Positions 33,820 through 43,280 of a stretch of DNA of 64,000 bases are shown in pieces. The stretch is from NCBI RefSeq assembly GCF_000023445.1, contig NC_012881.1, forward strand, positions 935,501-999,500, written 5' to 3'. Every line of letters starts with the position of its first letter. Positions within the stretch are counted from its first letter, which is position 1. The position numbers and the translations under genes are program-made. The stretch is from Maridesulfovibrio salexigens DSM 2638. Its GTDB lineage: Bacteria > Desulfobacterota > Desulfovibrionia > Desulfovibrionales > Desulfovibrionaceae. The notes under the pieces were generated by a model. That model was not told where the DNA came from, searched no databases, and saw only the letters and a list, made by a program, of their open reading frames with translations.

Positions 33820-34986
33820 TTAATCCGTTTGGAGATGATATCGTTCATACTCATTTTCACATGGATTTCCAACTGCTATGTACATTGCAGCTTCTTCTGG
33901 GATGATAACAACCGAGGCAACCGTAGCCGAGGGCGGTAATTGGGATTCAGGGTCAACATGACTGCATATTCCCTTTGGATAGTTTTCGTGATCCGCCAGG
34001 AATGCCATGATGCGTTTGGGTGTAATTTTACCATGGTTCTGGGCAGCGAGTTTTTTCATACGATCATATCTAAACGGCGAATCAGGTACAAATTGAATGA
34101 AGGCATCTCTCGCTGCGAATCGTTCAGAAATGTTATGATTGGCGTGTATAAGAACATCAGATTCGGGATAGAGCAGTTCATGGCTGTGAAGTCCAAGTTC
34201 AATCCCGATCATTTTTCCTGCGCCATTTGCCAGCAGATAGCTGGGCATAGTGGAAGTTGCATTCGTAAAGACTTCTAGAGCGTTCTCCAGCTGCTTCTGG
34301 CGGGACGCTTTATTCATAATGAAGCTGATAGGGACAGATATGTCGGGATTTGTGTCGGGAGTAACTGTCAAAGTGGACATAATGGCGAATGGTGATGCTT
34401 TATCGTAGGCTGAAAGCGTGTATTCCCAGACTCCGCTCATTGATAGAGCAAGCTGTTTTACTCCATTGGGCCAGCTTATCTTTAAAAGAGCTATAGGGAG
34501 TCCCGGATGCCAGTCTATATTTTGTCCGATAATGACCTGCCCATTCTGAGATGCTGAACCACCAACAGCTAATGAAGTGCACATCCCTTGGCGCGGAGGG
34601 CCAGAACAAAGAATATCGAAAACTGATCGAATGGCAAAAATTGTATCAAAGCTAACCCCTGCACCTTCAGCAAATCCATGCAGCACTTCTATAAATTCGG
34701 GATCATATTTTTGAGCAGCAGGAAGATACTTTTTCCCGAGTTCTATTACGGTTTCAGTGTCGATGCCATAGTACGTTGCAATTACACCCAGCTCTGAGGT
34801 GATGATTCGGTCCATTTCCTGTCTGAAGACCTCTCCCCATCCCTTGCCGATTTCGTAGTAGCTACCTTGAAGTTCGACTATTTTGAGCATTTTTCCTCCT
34901 TGCGCAAAGACAGCCCCTTGCATTGCTAAGGTTATTAAAAGAGTAAGCAAACATTGTCGGGTCAAGTAATGAATTCTTGCAGTCAT
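33820..34986 (-). CDS. Exported C45-family (acyl-CoA:6-APA acyltransferase-like) peptidase/acyltransferase
   Basis: A 388-residue protein with a Sec signal peptide (cleavage near VFAQGG, residue 30). The Ntn-hydrolase Cys nucleophile is probably in GMCTSLAVGG near residue 140, followed by GQNIDWHPG, which matches the C45 family (autoprocessed enzymes hydrolysing amides or lactones). The early element EIGKGWGEVFRQEM is also typical. It is encoded with a TetR regulator and has a palindromic operator upstream. Substrate unknown; an acyl-homoserine-lactone or beta-lactam acylase activity is possible but unsupported. Confidence 0.82.
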   Translation of the reverse strand: MTARIHYLTRQCLLTLLITLAMQGAVFAQGGKMLKIVELQGSYYEIGKGWGEVFRQEMDRIITSELGVIATYYGIDTETVIELGKKYLPAAQKYDPEFIEVLHGFAEGAGVSFDTIFAIRSVFDILCSGPPRQGMCTSLAVGGSASQNGQVIIGQNIDWHPGLPIALLKISWPNGVKQLALSMSGVWEYTLSAYDKASPFAIMSTLTVTPDTNPDISVPISFIMNKASRQKQLENALEVFTNATSTMPSYLLANGAGKMIGIELGLHSHELLYPESDVLIHANHNISERFAARDAFIQFVPDSPFRYDRMKKLAAQNHGKITPKRIMAFLADHENYPKGICSHVDPESQLPPSATVASVVIIPEEAAMYIAVGNPCENEYERYHLQTD

Positions 34987-35340
34987 TGTTCATGTCTCCA
35001 TTTAATACGTATGTATTAATACGATTGTATTAAAGTCGTGTCAAGAGGGTTATTGATTTTAAATGGAGTCATGAACCAGCCCATTGGATAGGCTTTCTAA
35101 TAAATCGCGAGTCAGTATCGGTGAGTATTCTTCCAAAGAAGTAAGAGAGGGGGGTGAAATCCTACGAAAATACTTCCAAGAATTTTATAGTCTGGTGATT
35201 GGTTAAGCAGGGGATCGGGAAGAGAGTGTCTTGGAATAGTTAGTTAAGTACCAGAGAAGTGTCGCTAAAAAGTCAAAGCTGCCTGATGGCAGCTGCTAAA
35301 AGAGTCGAATATGGCTCGGCAAGTTTTCTTTGAAGAAAAA
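34987..35340. other. Intergenic region between C45 gene and yaaA
   Basis: This 354-base gap holds the double operator at 35002-35033. The remainder (35034-35340) is of average composition with no tRNA, terminator or convincing frame on either strand. Confidence 0.6.
35002..35033. promoter_or_regulatory. Double palindromic operator for the TetR regulator
   Basis: Two 18-base perfect palindromes of form TTAATAC-N4-GTATTAA (35002-35019 and 35016-35033) share the central TTAA, giving a 14-base period. They lie just upstream of the C45 gene, whose operon encodes a TetR protein. The form and length match TetR-family operators bound by two dimers. Confidence 0.75.
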
Positions 35341-36003
35341 TTAAACTTCCTTCAAGAAAACTTCTCCAGTCCACTTATAACCATCTTCCTCAAAGTCCTT
35401 AAATTGCTTTGGGTCAGTAATATTATTCTCAATAAGCCATCTGACAAATCGACCTTTAATGTGCTTACCTTGGTGACCTGCCGGCATCTTCTTTCCTGCT
35501 TTTTTCAGGACAAATTCAACCTCGATTCCATTCTCATATTTAACAGCTTTCCTGTGTGCTTGCGGCAGTAAATCAATGACAAATTTATCTTTTAATTGTT
35601 CTGAATTGGAATCAATCCATAACTTGGCAGCCTTCAATTTATCGATCTTCAAACGATAATTAGGAATCAAATCAGTGGGGCTGACCAGGCCGAATAGACC
35701 TGAAACAATCGAAACTTTTTTATCAAAGTCAGATTTATTCTTCAGAGTTTGATAATCAATAGCGTCATAAACAACGCCAGTGTACCGTTCAATTGCCGGC
35801 ATTGTCTCTGAGTTTAAGACTTCCTTATTGGTAGCAATTGCTTTTTCAAGTGCCTTCTCCTTAAGTCCATATAACTTTTTAGGATCAGCATCTTTAATCG
35901 CTTCAATTAAGTCAGCGGTAATACCTGATACAGCCTTTAAGGGGGTATTGTGTCCTCCTTCAGCTTTGCCTTCGGATGGTGGGATTAGGATTATTGTTTT
36001 CAT
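35341..36003 (-). CDS. yaaA: Peroxide stress protein YaaA (UPF0246) family
   Basis: A 220-residue protein beginning MKTIILIPPSEGKAEGG, the YaaA family N-terminus; I use this ATG rather than the one 15 codons earlier because the family starts here. Other family matches are IERYTGVVYDAIDY, SGLFGLVSPTDLIPNYRLK and VRWLIENNI. In E. coli YaaA lowers free iron and limits oxidative DNA damage. It is monocistronic here, with a poor ribosome-binding site. Confidence 0.88.
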   Translation of the reverse strand: MKTIILIPPSEGKAEGGHNTPLKAVSGITADLIEAIKDADPKKLYGLKEKALEKAIATNKEVLNSETMPAIERYTGVVYDAIDYQTLKNKSDFDKKVSIVSGLFGLVSPTDLIPNYRLKIDKLKAAKLWIDSNSEQLKDKFVIDLLPQAHRKAVKYENGIEVEFVLKKAGKKMPAGHQGKHIKGRFVRWLIENNITDPKQFKDFEEDGYKWTGEVFLKEV

Positions 36004-36099
36004 AGATATTAGGATGGTTGTGTCAGATGAAAAAAAGCGCCCATCCATGCCTGTAGACCAAAATTACAGGGGATTAATGCTCTGTTCAGGCTATAGCTG

Positions 36100-37839
36100 T
36101 TAGAGAAGGAAATCGTTCATCTGTAAATAACGAAATCCTATTGTAGCACTAAATTCTGCTCTGTCAGGGGAGTATTCTTTAAGGAGTTCTGCAAATTTAT
36201 GCTGCAGAGCTTTTTCTTCTTCACTGACAACCCAAGTGCCCAAAGTACGTTCGTACATTTCTTGTACGCTCGTTAAAAGTTCTTCCATTGAATTATCGAT
36301 CATGTCGACTTCATTTTTATCAAGCTCCTCTGCTGTGTTGACCACGCCTAAACCTCTTTCGCATATTTCCCGAAAACTTAGTAACTTTCCAGATTTACGG
36401 CATTTGATCTTTTTGAAAATTATCATGGCTAACGGATCGGCATAATGGTGGATTGAAAGAACAGTTGGCATATTGGCGAACAATACCGGCTTTCGCATAA
36501 CCAGTGGGATTACATCCGGTCCGGTAACACAAGAAACGTAGAATAAACAGTGCGAACTTAGGTAAAGATCTAAAAATTCAGAATGGTGGTGGCTTGCATA
36601 GTCAATTATTAAAGGATCCTCATGCTTGAATTGTTCTTGAACAACTGATCCCATGCGTAGAGATGCGATTTTTTTTGTGCTGAGCCACTCCATGGCAGCA
36701 GTATATGATTTAAAATCGATATTGCGATGGTCGTGATATCTTGTAGAAATATTTTTTAATTGTTTTTCGAGGTATAGAGGGTCTCTGCCCAAAAAACAGA
36801 CATAGCCATTTTGTGGATTAATATTTTGCTTTTCAAGCCATTTTAAGCCCGTTGCATGTTCTATTTTTGTGTATGTGAAAGGAGGCGTAGAATTATCCAG
36901 AACTCCATATTTATCACAAGAGTTCTCACGTAAAGTAAGATCAATGAGGAGGTGTTTGAACTGTGGGATAGTATTTAACGTTGAGTAAACAGTCTCGGCA
37001 AGTGGAGTTATTACCATGTGCTGTGTCCATAGCTGCAGCAGATATTTGTTTGCAATGTTGTTCGGGTGTGCTGGAAATCCAAAAATTAAGGCATTCTCTT
37101 TTCCCTCTTTTTTCAGGCGAGCCAAGAGTATCGAAGGATTTAATACCAAGTGTCCTATGCGGTTTGTCCATATTTTTACAAAATAGATGGGGAAAATATC
37201 TTGTAAGGCAACTGAACTACTAAGTAAAAACTGGGCTTGCCGTGTTTGATCGCCGCACCTTTGGGAATTCTCTGAAAAAAACATTAAAAATCTGCTGCGG
37301 ATATGCGTTTCAAAAGTATTACGGCAAATATCCGCCAAGTTCTTTTTCTCTATTTTTTGCAAATGTAAACAGTTTGGACAATGCCCCTTCTGGTTCTGGA
37401 AATAATCACTTTTCACATTAGCGCGAAATGAAGATCCGCAACGGGAACAAGTCAGTTCCACTACAACTTTTCCTTTGCCTAGATAAGGGATGAGCATTTT
37501 TTGGATGATAAAATTGTTTGCCTGATTAGGTGTTTCGTTAGATTTGTCGTGCTTTTGATTGTGGGTAATTAGGTCGGAGAAAATAACTTCTTGAGAGTCT
37601 TTTTTGGTTAATGACTTAATTGTGTTGTCGGATATGACTCCTGAGTCGTATAAATAATTAGCGTGGGGGGCGATGTGGGGCAGCAGTTTAGTTGCTATGT
37701 TTTTTTCCCGCAGAGCGCACAAAAGTGTAAAGTATGACCATAAAACTTTTGCAGAGTCAGTTTTTTGTATTGATTCTAGGAGTTGCTGATATACGCTGCT
37801 TTTACCTTCTAGAAGAGCACGTTTCCATAATTCGTTCAT
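36100..37839 (-). CDS. TIGR04372-like glycosyltransferase with zinc ribbon
   Basis: A 579-residue protein. Residues about 130-160 carry CSRCGSSF and CPNCLHLQ, a four-Cys zinc ribbon. The C-terminal half contains NGYVCFLGRDPLYL, RNIDFKSYTAAMEWL, SLRMGSVVQE, DYASHHHSEFLDLYLS and FYVSCVTGPDVIP, which together resemble the TIGR04372 family of putative glycosyltransferases. The substrate is unknown. It is the last gene of the minus-strand surface-glycan cluster, 16 bases after the methyltransferase gene, and is relatively AT-rich. Confidence 0.75.
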   Translation of the reverse strand: MNELWKRALLEGKSSVYQQLLESIQKTDSAKVLWSYFTLLCALREKNIATKLLPHIAPHANYLYDSGVISDNTIKSLTKKDSQEVIFSDLITHNQKHDKSNETPNQANNFIIQKMLIPYLGKGKVVVELTCSRCGSSFRANVKSDYFQNQKGHCPNCLHLQKIEKKNLADICRNTFETHIRSRFLMFFSENSQRCGDQTRQAQFLLSSSVALQDIFPIYFVKIWTNRIGHLVLNPSILLARLKKEGKENALIFGFPAHPNNIANKYLLQLWTQHMVITPLAETVYSTLNTIPQFKHLLIDLTLRENSCDKYGVLDNSTPPFTYTKIEHATGLKWLEKQNINPQNGYVCFLGRDPLYLEKQLKNISTRYHDHRNIDFKSYTAAMEWLSTKKIASLRMGSVVQEQFKHEDPLIIDYASHHHSEFLDLYLSSHCLFYVSCVTGPDVIPLVMRKPVLFANMPTVLSIHHYADPLAMIIFKKIKCRKSGKLLSFREICERGLGVVNTAEELDKNEVDMIDNSMEELLTSVQEMYERTLGTWVVSEEEKALQHKFAELLKEYSPDRAEFSATIGFRYLQMNDFLL

Positions 37840-37855
37840 CTTTCTCTACCTATTT

Positions 37856-38734
37856 CTATTGGCTGCATCGTGCAATATATTGTAGGCGGTTGCCAATTTT
37901 AAATTTTCTGGCGGCAGACCACTGCATGCGTTCAAACCAAGTTGGACCACCATTTTCATATGAGCCAATAACCCCCAGAATACCAGTCTGATATTCCTGC
38001 GGAAAAAAGCCTGCTTTTTGAAGTATTGATTTCAGGCTGTTGGGGTTGAATTGCCATATATGATGTGGCAATCCCCAGCTATGTCCCATTGGAAGACGAA
38101 ATCCGGTCAGGTTAGGAACTTGTATAAAGAGAATCCCGCCTGGGTTCAGTAAGGATTGGCATGAGCGAAGTATTGCTACGGGGTTTTCTAAATGCTCCAA
38201 TACATCGCACATGACAAGGCAATCAAACTTCTTGTCACAGTGGAATTCCTCTACAGGGATGCAATGTACATTGAGACCAAATTGGTTCTTTGCGTATGTT
38301 GCAATTTTTTTGTTAAGTTCAATTCCTTCTACGATAGGGATTGTTTCGCTTGCGTGTTTTAGAAAAAAACCATAGCCACAGCCAATATCAAGTAGGCTGT
38401 TTATTTGTGGTGTCATGCTTCGTATCTTTTTCAGCCTTTCTTCAAAAAAGTGTTCGAATACAGCACTATGTTTTGAATAAAAGTTAGGGAAGCTCCAATA
38501 TTCAATCTTATCTTTATTGCTACTACTGTTATCTTTCTTCGTATTATTAATGTGTTCTTGTTGCGTGTCTTTGGCTGAATCGTTAAAGAAAAGTTCATTT
38601 ACTGACTGTTCTATGTATTGCAAATGTGCCAAACCACATCTTGAACAACGCATGATAGGGAAGCCAGATTTCATTTTCCAGAATTTACTTGTCCCCTGTC
38701 CACATGTCGGACATTGGAGGTCTTTTCTGCTCAT
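37856..38734 (-). CDS. Class I methyltransferase with N-terminal zinc ribbon
   Basis: A 292-residue protein. The N-terminus has CPTCGQG and CSRCGLAHL, a zinc ribbon common in methyltransferases acting on nucleotide sugars or lipid-linked sugars. The SAM domain shows SLLDIGCGYGFFLKHA (motif I), CLVMCDVLEHLENP and LNPGGILFIQVPN. It sits between the radical SAM gene and the glycosyltransferase gene, spaced by 8 and 16 bases. O- or C-methylation of a surface sugar is a reasonable inference. Confidence 0.87.
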   Translation of the reverse strand: MSRKDLQCPTCGQGTSKFWKMKSGFPIMRCSRCGLAHLQYIEQSVNELFFNDSAKDTQQEHINNTKKDNSSSNKDKIEYWSFPNFYSKHSAVFEHFFEERLKKIRSMTPQINSLLDIGCGYGFFLKHASETIPIVEGIELNKKIATYAKNQFGLNVHCIPVEEFHCDKKFDCLVMCDVLEHLENPVAILRSCQSLLNPGGILFIQVPNLTGFRLPMGHSWGLPHHIWQFNPNSLKSILQKAGFFPQEYQTGILGVIGSYENGGPTWFERMQWSAARKFKIGNRLQYIARCSQ

Positions 38735-38742
38735 TATTATCC

Positions 38743-39816
38743 CTAAATAAAGTTAACGTGCATAGGTTCTTTCTTAAGGTTCCAGAGAACTTTGTTGATT
38801 TGATGATGCCGGCAATAGGTCATGCATTCTTTGTGCACATCAAGATCATTGGCAATTTTTTTGCGTAAATTTACAGCTGATTCGGAATGCCATATTTCAG
38901 GAAAAGAGGCTTTTGTTAAATCGCCGTATGCAAATTCTTCACGTCCAAAAAATGGGCAGCAGGTGTAGATCTTAGAGTCTGAGGCAACTTGAGCAATAAA
39001 TGGGAGTCCGTAACACCGTTCGTATTCGCGTTCTCCATCGTCAGAGAATGTATTCCAGCGGATTATGCTGGTGAAAGTGTCGGTAGTTAATTGCTCAGCT
39101 TTATTGAGCAGTTCAATGTTTTCATCTCGCAGGGCAAGGGCGGAAATACCATTTTTGTAGTGTTCATTTTCTCCATGCAGGCTGAAAGGCTTGAGTACAA
39201 AATAATCAACTCCGATCTCTCTGGAACGATAGGCTAGATTATAGACATCTTTGGCATTTTCTGGGAGTAAAACCTGCTGGATACCAAGGGTTACGTCCAG
39301 ATTGTCCCTGTGTTTTATTTTTACAGCCGCCTCAAGGTTCGACAATACTTTCGAGATATTATGGCTTTTTACCCCGTGTAATTCAGCGTAAATGTCTGGA
39401 TCAAGGGCCATTACACTGGTACGCAGCCATGTCAGATGTTGTAAGTTGTTTTCTGAGAATTCAGGGGTCAACAGCTTACCGTTGGTGTTCAAGGCCATAT
39501 CCACACCAGCATTTTTCCCTGTTGTAATTGCCTTCGTCAGTGCAGGGTGCAAAAGAGGTTCCCCGTCACCGGCCATCAAGCAGCTGCGAACTCCCATATC
39601 ACCCATATCCTGCATCATTTGTATAAGGGTTTCATCTGGAATAAAGGTCGGCTTGTGTCGTGAGTAATCTGCGTAGCAAAATTTACAACGATAATTGCAA
39701 GCATTAGTCGGGCTTATTTCTACATGTACAGGGGCAATGTCCATTCCTTTTGACCAGGCATTTAAGCGGTCAAGATGATTGAATAGTTTGCATCCGTCAA
39801 GAAAGAGTTTGCTCAT
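38743..39816 (-). CDS. Radical SAM/SPASM protein, copy B
   Basis: A 357-residue protein. The radical SAM cluster motif is CNYRCKFC (CX3CX2C) near residues 36-43, and the glycyl motif is GDGEPLLHP. A C-terminal SPASM-like region includes CYGLPFIAQVASDS, CCPFF and CMTYCRHH. It shares architecture and the terminal residues HVNFI with the next gene upstream, so the two are paralogues. The iron-sulfur enzyme probably modifies a sugar nucleotide or a peptide; the cluster context favours a sugar or glycan substrate. A 16-base gap separates the two genes. Confidence 0.88.
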   Translation of the reverse strand: MSKLFLDGCKLFNHLDRLNAWSKGMDIAPVHVEISPTNACNYRCKFCYADYSRHKPTFIPDETLIQMMQDMGDMGVRSCLMAGDGEPLLHPALTKAITTGKNAGVDMALNTNGKLLTPEFSENNLQHLTWLRTSVMALDPDIYAELHGVKSHNISKVLSNLEAAVKIKHRDNLDVTLGIQQVLLPENAKDVYNLAYRSREIGVDYFVLKPFSLHGENEHYKNGISALALRDENIELLNKAEQLTTDTFTSIIRWNTFSDDGEREYERCYGLPFIAQVASDSKIYTCCPFFGREEFAYGDLTKASFPEIWHSESAVNLRKKIANDLDVHKECMTYCRHHQINKVLWNLKKEPMHVNFI

Positions 39817-39832
39817 CTTTATTACCTGTTAT

Positions 39833-40882
39833 TTAAATAAAATTTACGTGCTGGGGTGGATTGGAAAGATTCCACAGAAAATCATTTAACGCATGCAGCC
39901 TACAATTCGGCATACATTCTTCATCAAGATCCGCAATATTACGGACGTGCTCGACAACTTTAGAACGGTTTTCGGCGGACCAGAGCTCAATGAGGGAAGA
40001 GTCGTTGATATTGCCGTAGCAAAATTTACTGTTACCTAAATGGGGACCGCATGAATATACATCTCCATTGGAAATAATTTCCGCAAAAAAAGCCATGCCG
40101 TGACAAAATGAATATTTGCGGTTTGAAGGTTCAGTCATATTTATGCGCAATACTACAGAAAAATCATCTGTAGCGAGTTCTTTAATCTGAGCGAGTTTCT
40201 GAATAGGGGGCTCAGGAGCTTGAAAAGGACTTAAGGGATGATTGTTGTAGTTCTTCAAAGCAAAGTAATTAACTCCTATGCTCCGTAGGTGCTCTACAAG
40301 CTTGTATACCTGCTTGGGGTCTTGTCCTGCGTAGACCATTTGAATACCGAGGGTTATGCCGAGACCGTTCTTTTGTTTGAAAACAACGGCCTGCTCAATA
40401 TTCTTCAAAATCTTTTGAAATTCATCTTTGTGAGTTCTATGGATATGTGCATACTCTTCGGCTGAAGAACCATTAACACTAACTCTGATCCAAGACATGT
40501 GCGGCAGGATTTGCTCCATGCATCTACCTTTCAGCAAACTCCCATTTGTGTTGAGAGCCTGATCCAATTGGAGATAGGAAATTTTTTCTACAAAATTAGG
40601 TAGGCCTTTATGCAGAAGCGGTTCTCCTTCACCTGAATAGAAGAGAGCTTTAGTTCCGAGGTTTTGTAATTGATATATATTGTCATAGAGGATTTCGGTA
40701 TCAATAAAACGAGGTTCTTTTCGTTCCAGATAATCGTAAGCGCAAAACAGACAACCATGATTGCATTTATTGGTCGGGCTGATTTCAATTAAAATGGGGT
40801 ATACCTCTTCACCTTTTTTCCATTTTTCCAAGGTGTCGAGGTGATATCCAATTTTAGTTCCATTAAGAATAAGTTTGTTCAT
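39833..40882 (-). CDS. Radical SAM/SPASM protein, copy A
   Basis: A 349-residue paralogue of the next gene. The cluster motif is CNHGCLFC near residues 37-44, then SGEGEPLLHKG. The C-terminal cluster region has YSFCHGMAFFAEI, SCGPH, FCYGNI and CMPNCRLH, ending HVNFI. The start overlaps the end of the SIS isomerase gene by 20 bases, implying coupled translation. Paired radical SAM/SPASM genes in a sugar cluster suggest two successive modifications or a heteromeric enzyme; this is inference. Confidence 0.88.
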   Translation of the reverse strand: MNKLILNGTKIGYHLDTLEKWKKGEEVYPILIEISPTNKCNHGCLFCAYDYLERKEPRFIDTEILYDNIYQLQNLGTKALFYSGEGEPLLHKGLPNFVEKISYLQLDQALNTNGSLLKGRCMEQILPHMSWIRVSVNGSSAEEYAHIHRTHKDEFQKILKNIEQAVVFKQKNGLGITLGIQMVYAGQDPKQVYKLVEHLRSIGVNYFALKNYNNHPLSPFQAPEPPIQKLAQIKELATDDFSVVLRINMTEPSNRKYSFCHGMAFFAEIISNGDVYSCGPHLGNSKFCYGNINDSSLIELWSAENRSKVVEHVRNIADLDEECMPNCRLHALNDFLWNLSNPPQHVNFI

Positions 40883-41555
40883 AGCGTACCTGGGGCTTGC
40901 TGATTTGTGCTTTTGCGGAAATTAAGTCCATCCAATGATGTAGAATTGCAGCATGCGATGTTTCAGCAAGGCTATAGGACGGAGCCGAAACATAAAAATT
41001 TAAATGCCCAAGCTGGCTTAAAGTGTTTCCTTGCTGCATACCGCTTAAGGTGACTACATTCGCTCCACCTCGCTGTGCTGTATAGCATGCGTTGACGATG
41101 TTTGGAGATTCTCCGGAGCTGCTTATGGCAACCAGCATATCGTGCTTGCGGATCATATAGCGAAGCGGAGTTGAAAAAACTTCATCATAAGAATAGTCAT
41201 TGGCAAGGGCTGTCACCATGGCAGGATCTGTAAAAAGCATAGTGCGAATCCCTCCGTTTTTCATCACGTCGATTGCCATATGGCTTGCCATGCTGGCGCT
41301 AGCTCCATTTCCTATGAGATAAATGATTCCCTGCTTCTCTTTGGTCTTGAGGGCAAAATCTAGCCATTTGGAATAAGCAGAATCATGCTCAAGTAAGTTT
41401 TGTTTTTCGTCGAAGACCAGCATTGTTCTGAGTGTTCGTTCTATGTCTGCTATGGCCTTTGACCATATCTGTGGCTTGTCAACTCCAATAGCAGATTTTG
41501 CGGTAGCTGGCTTCCCAGAATGCTGGGGAAATGTTTTTAAGTCATCTCCATACAT
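40863..41555 (-). CDS. SIS-domain isomerase, GmhA-like
   Basis: A 230-residue sugar-phosphate isomerase-type protein. The SIS fold shows IYLIGNGASASMASHMAIDV near residues 80-99, the phosphate-binding loop of sedoheptulose-7-phosphate isomerases, and VAISSSGESPNIVNAC. With the HldE-like gene upstream it could form the front end of an ADP- or GDP-heptose pathway. Its N-terminus is longer than that of GmhA by about 30 residues. GGAG lies just upstream, inside the end of the small frame at 41562-41702. Confidence 0.87.
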   Translation of the reverse strand: MYGDDLKTFPQHSGKPATAKSAIGVDKPQIWSKAIADIERTLRTMLVFDEKQNLLEHDSAYSKWLDFALKTKEKQGIIYLIGNGASASMASHMAIDVMKNGGIRTMLFTDPAMVTALANDYSYDEVFSTPLRYMIRKHDMLVAISSSGESPNIVNACYTAQRGGANVVTLSGMQQGNTLSQLGHLNFYVSAPSYSLAETSHAAILHHWMDLISAKAQISKPQVRYEQTYS

Positions 41556-41561
41556 AGTAGC

Positions 41562-41702
41562 CTACTCCTTTGTCTGATATGGTTGTAGTTGATAGCGTTT
41601 TTCAAGATCGGTATAATACTTAGAAGAACTCTTATCAACTTCTTTAGAAGTATCACTGATTAGGTGTAGATCTGCTATTCCAAGACCAGTGTCTTCTTGC
41701 AT
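41562..41702 (-). CDS. Small frame, possible gene remnant
   Basis: A 46-codon frame (start MQEDTGLGIADLHLI, end PYQTKE) stops six bases before the SIS gene and contains the SIS ribosome-binding site, as real upstream genes often do. The same frame is open for 14 more codons upstream without a start codon. It has no ribosome-binding site of its own; AAAGAGGG lies about 50 bases further upstream. It may be the tail of a decayed gene or a small protein with an unusual start. The family is not recognised. Confidence 0.4.
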   Translation of the reverse strand: MQEDTGLGIADLHLISDTSKEVDKSSSKYYTDLEKRYQLQPYQTKE

Positions 41703-41765
41703 AGCAGGAGCTGGTATTAAGTGAAGTTTAAAACTTAATAGCCACCCTCTTTATTGCTTAAAAAA

Positions 41766-43280
41766 CTATTTCATCATGGCTGTAATAGTTTTCTTTATTT
41801 GTTGTGAGTCGATACTATACTCGTTACCAACATGTTCAACTAATGCCGCTCCCGCAACATTGCCAAGTAGTCCGATCAGCTCCAGAGGACAGTCTAGATA
41901 GGCTGCCATGCTTGAAATTGCAAAGAGTGCATCTCCAGCACCTACGCGGTCGACAACTCTACCTGCAAGAGCAGGGGTTTGAATAAAATCTTGCCCTTTT
42001 TGTAGGCTGGAGCCATTTCTTCCTCGACTGACGATCAGAGTTTCTATATCCAGTTTGCGTGCAAGATTTTGCATCATTTGAGGTACTTTCGTTTTTTGAT
42101 CGCGATATGCCATTCGAATTTCATGTTCAGCCAATGAAACAAAATCGGCCCTTGGGTAACGGAAGATCGTGTGGTATCCACGGTTCCCTGCGTTTGCTTG
42201 AGTGTTGATTGCCAGATATTTAGCATCTCGGCATAAGGTGGTAACTAAGCAATTCGGGATTCCATCGTGTCCAAAATCCGGGACCAGAATTAAATCATAG
42301 TCTCCGATAATTTTTATAATTTGTAAGTTTATCCGTTGTTCAGTCTCCACGGGAATGGATTGATCCGAAATATGATAAATCTCTAGAAGTTTGTTGAAAG
42401 AATAACCATCAACATATCTCAATTTACGCACTGTGGGTGCGTCCGGGATTTCTTCATAAAGATAAAGCACATTCTCAGGGATTGAGTCGAAAATGACACT
42501 GTTATATGGGTCAGATTTTCCTAGCGTGGTAAAAAGAGTCACTTCTTTGGCAAGATTTGCCACATGTCTGGCTACTGCAACAGCTCCGCCAGCAAAACTG
42601 TCTTTTGCAGCGTGACGTAAAGCTACAGTGGGGTCTTTAGAGGATATTCCCAGCGGGTTGCAATATGCGTATTCATCAATGATGGCATCACCTATAACGA
42701 GCACCTTTAGGTCTTTCATCTGGTCAACGTAATTACATATGTTTTCTGGAGAATGTCTTTTTCGTATTATTTCCAGATAGTTGGCAAGCTCTTGTGGGTA
42801 TACATTAAGATATCTATTTATCAAATTTGATGAACTGAATACAATATCTTCAGTAAAAACGAGTTCAGTTCCAACTTCTTTTGCTGCGGCAGCTTCGAGT
42901 TTTATCTTTCCCGTGGGATCATTCTCAATATCTTTAAATTCAGAACCCTTGGCATAAAAAGTTGGTTTCAATTTTCGTAGGGTGTTCTCGGCTGTAGGCC
43001 ATTCGTTGATGGCTACGTAGTCAACTAGTTCAAGCGAGTCGAGAGCTTCAGCCCTTAATTGTTCTGTGAATGCGGGACGGTTCGGACCTTTATCCACATA
43101 TTTATCTGGGGTTAGTGTGACCACAAGGCAGTTTCCAAACTGCTTGGCCTGTCTAAGATAGCGGATATGCCCAATGTGAAGTAGATCAAAGACACCGTGG
43201 CATAAGACAATAGAGTCTCCTGCATTGCGCCTTTTTTCCATAATTTCTGATAATGTGTTGATGTCGTATATGTTGCTCAT
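41766..43280 (-). CDS. HldE-like bifunctional enzyme with reversed domain order
   Basis: A 504-residue protein. Residues 1 to about 140 are a cytidylyltransferase-type domain: CHGVFDLLHIGHIRYL, with the HxGH motif and a later RAEALDSLELVDYVA. Residues about 195-500 are a PfkB-type sugar kinase: AGGAVAVARHVANL and the signature VDRVGAGDALFAISS. E. coli HldE has kinase first and adenylyltransferase second, so the order here is reversed. I start at ATG 43280, where homology begins. With the SIS isomerase it suggests synthesis of a nucleotide-activated heptose for a surface glycan. Confidence 0.87.
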   Translation of the reverse strand: MSNIYDINTLSEIMEKRRNAGDSIVLCHGVFDLLHIGHIRYLRQAKQFGNCLVVTLTPDKYVDKGPNRPAFTEQLRAEALDSLELVDYVAINEWPTAENTLRKLKPTFYAKGSEFKDIENDPTGKIKLEAAAAKEVGTELVFTEDIVFSSSNLINRYLNVYPQELANYLEIIRKRHSPENICNYVDQMKDLKVLVIGDAIIDEYAYCNPLGISSKDPTVALRHAAKDSFAGGAVAVARHVANLAKEVTLFTTLGKSDPYNSVIFDSIPENVLYLYEEIPDAPTVRKLRYVDGYSFNKLLEIYHISDQSIPVETEQRINLQIIKIIGDYDLILVPDFGHDGIPNCLVTTLCRDAKYLAINTQANAGNRGYHTIFRYPRADFVSLAEHEIRMAYRDQKTKVPQMMQNLARKLDIETLIVSRGRNGSSLQKGQDFIQTPALAGRVVDRVGAGDALFAISSMAAYLDCPLELIGLLGNVAGAALVEHVGNEYSIDSQQIKKTITAMMK

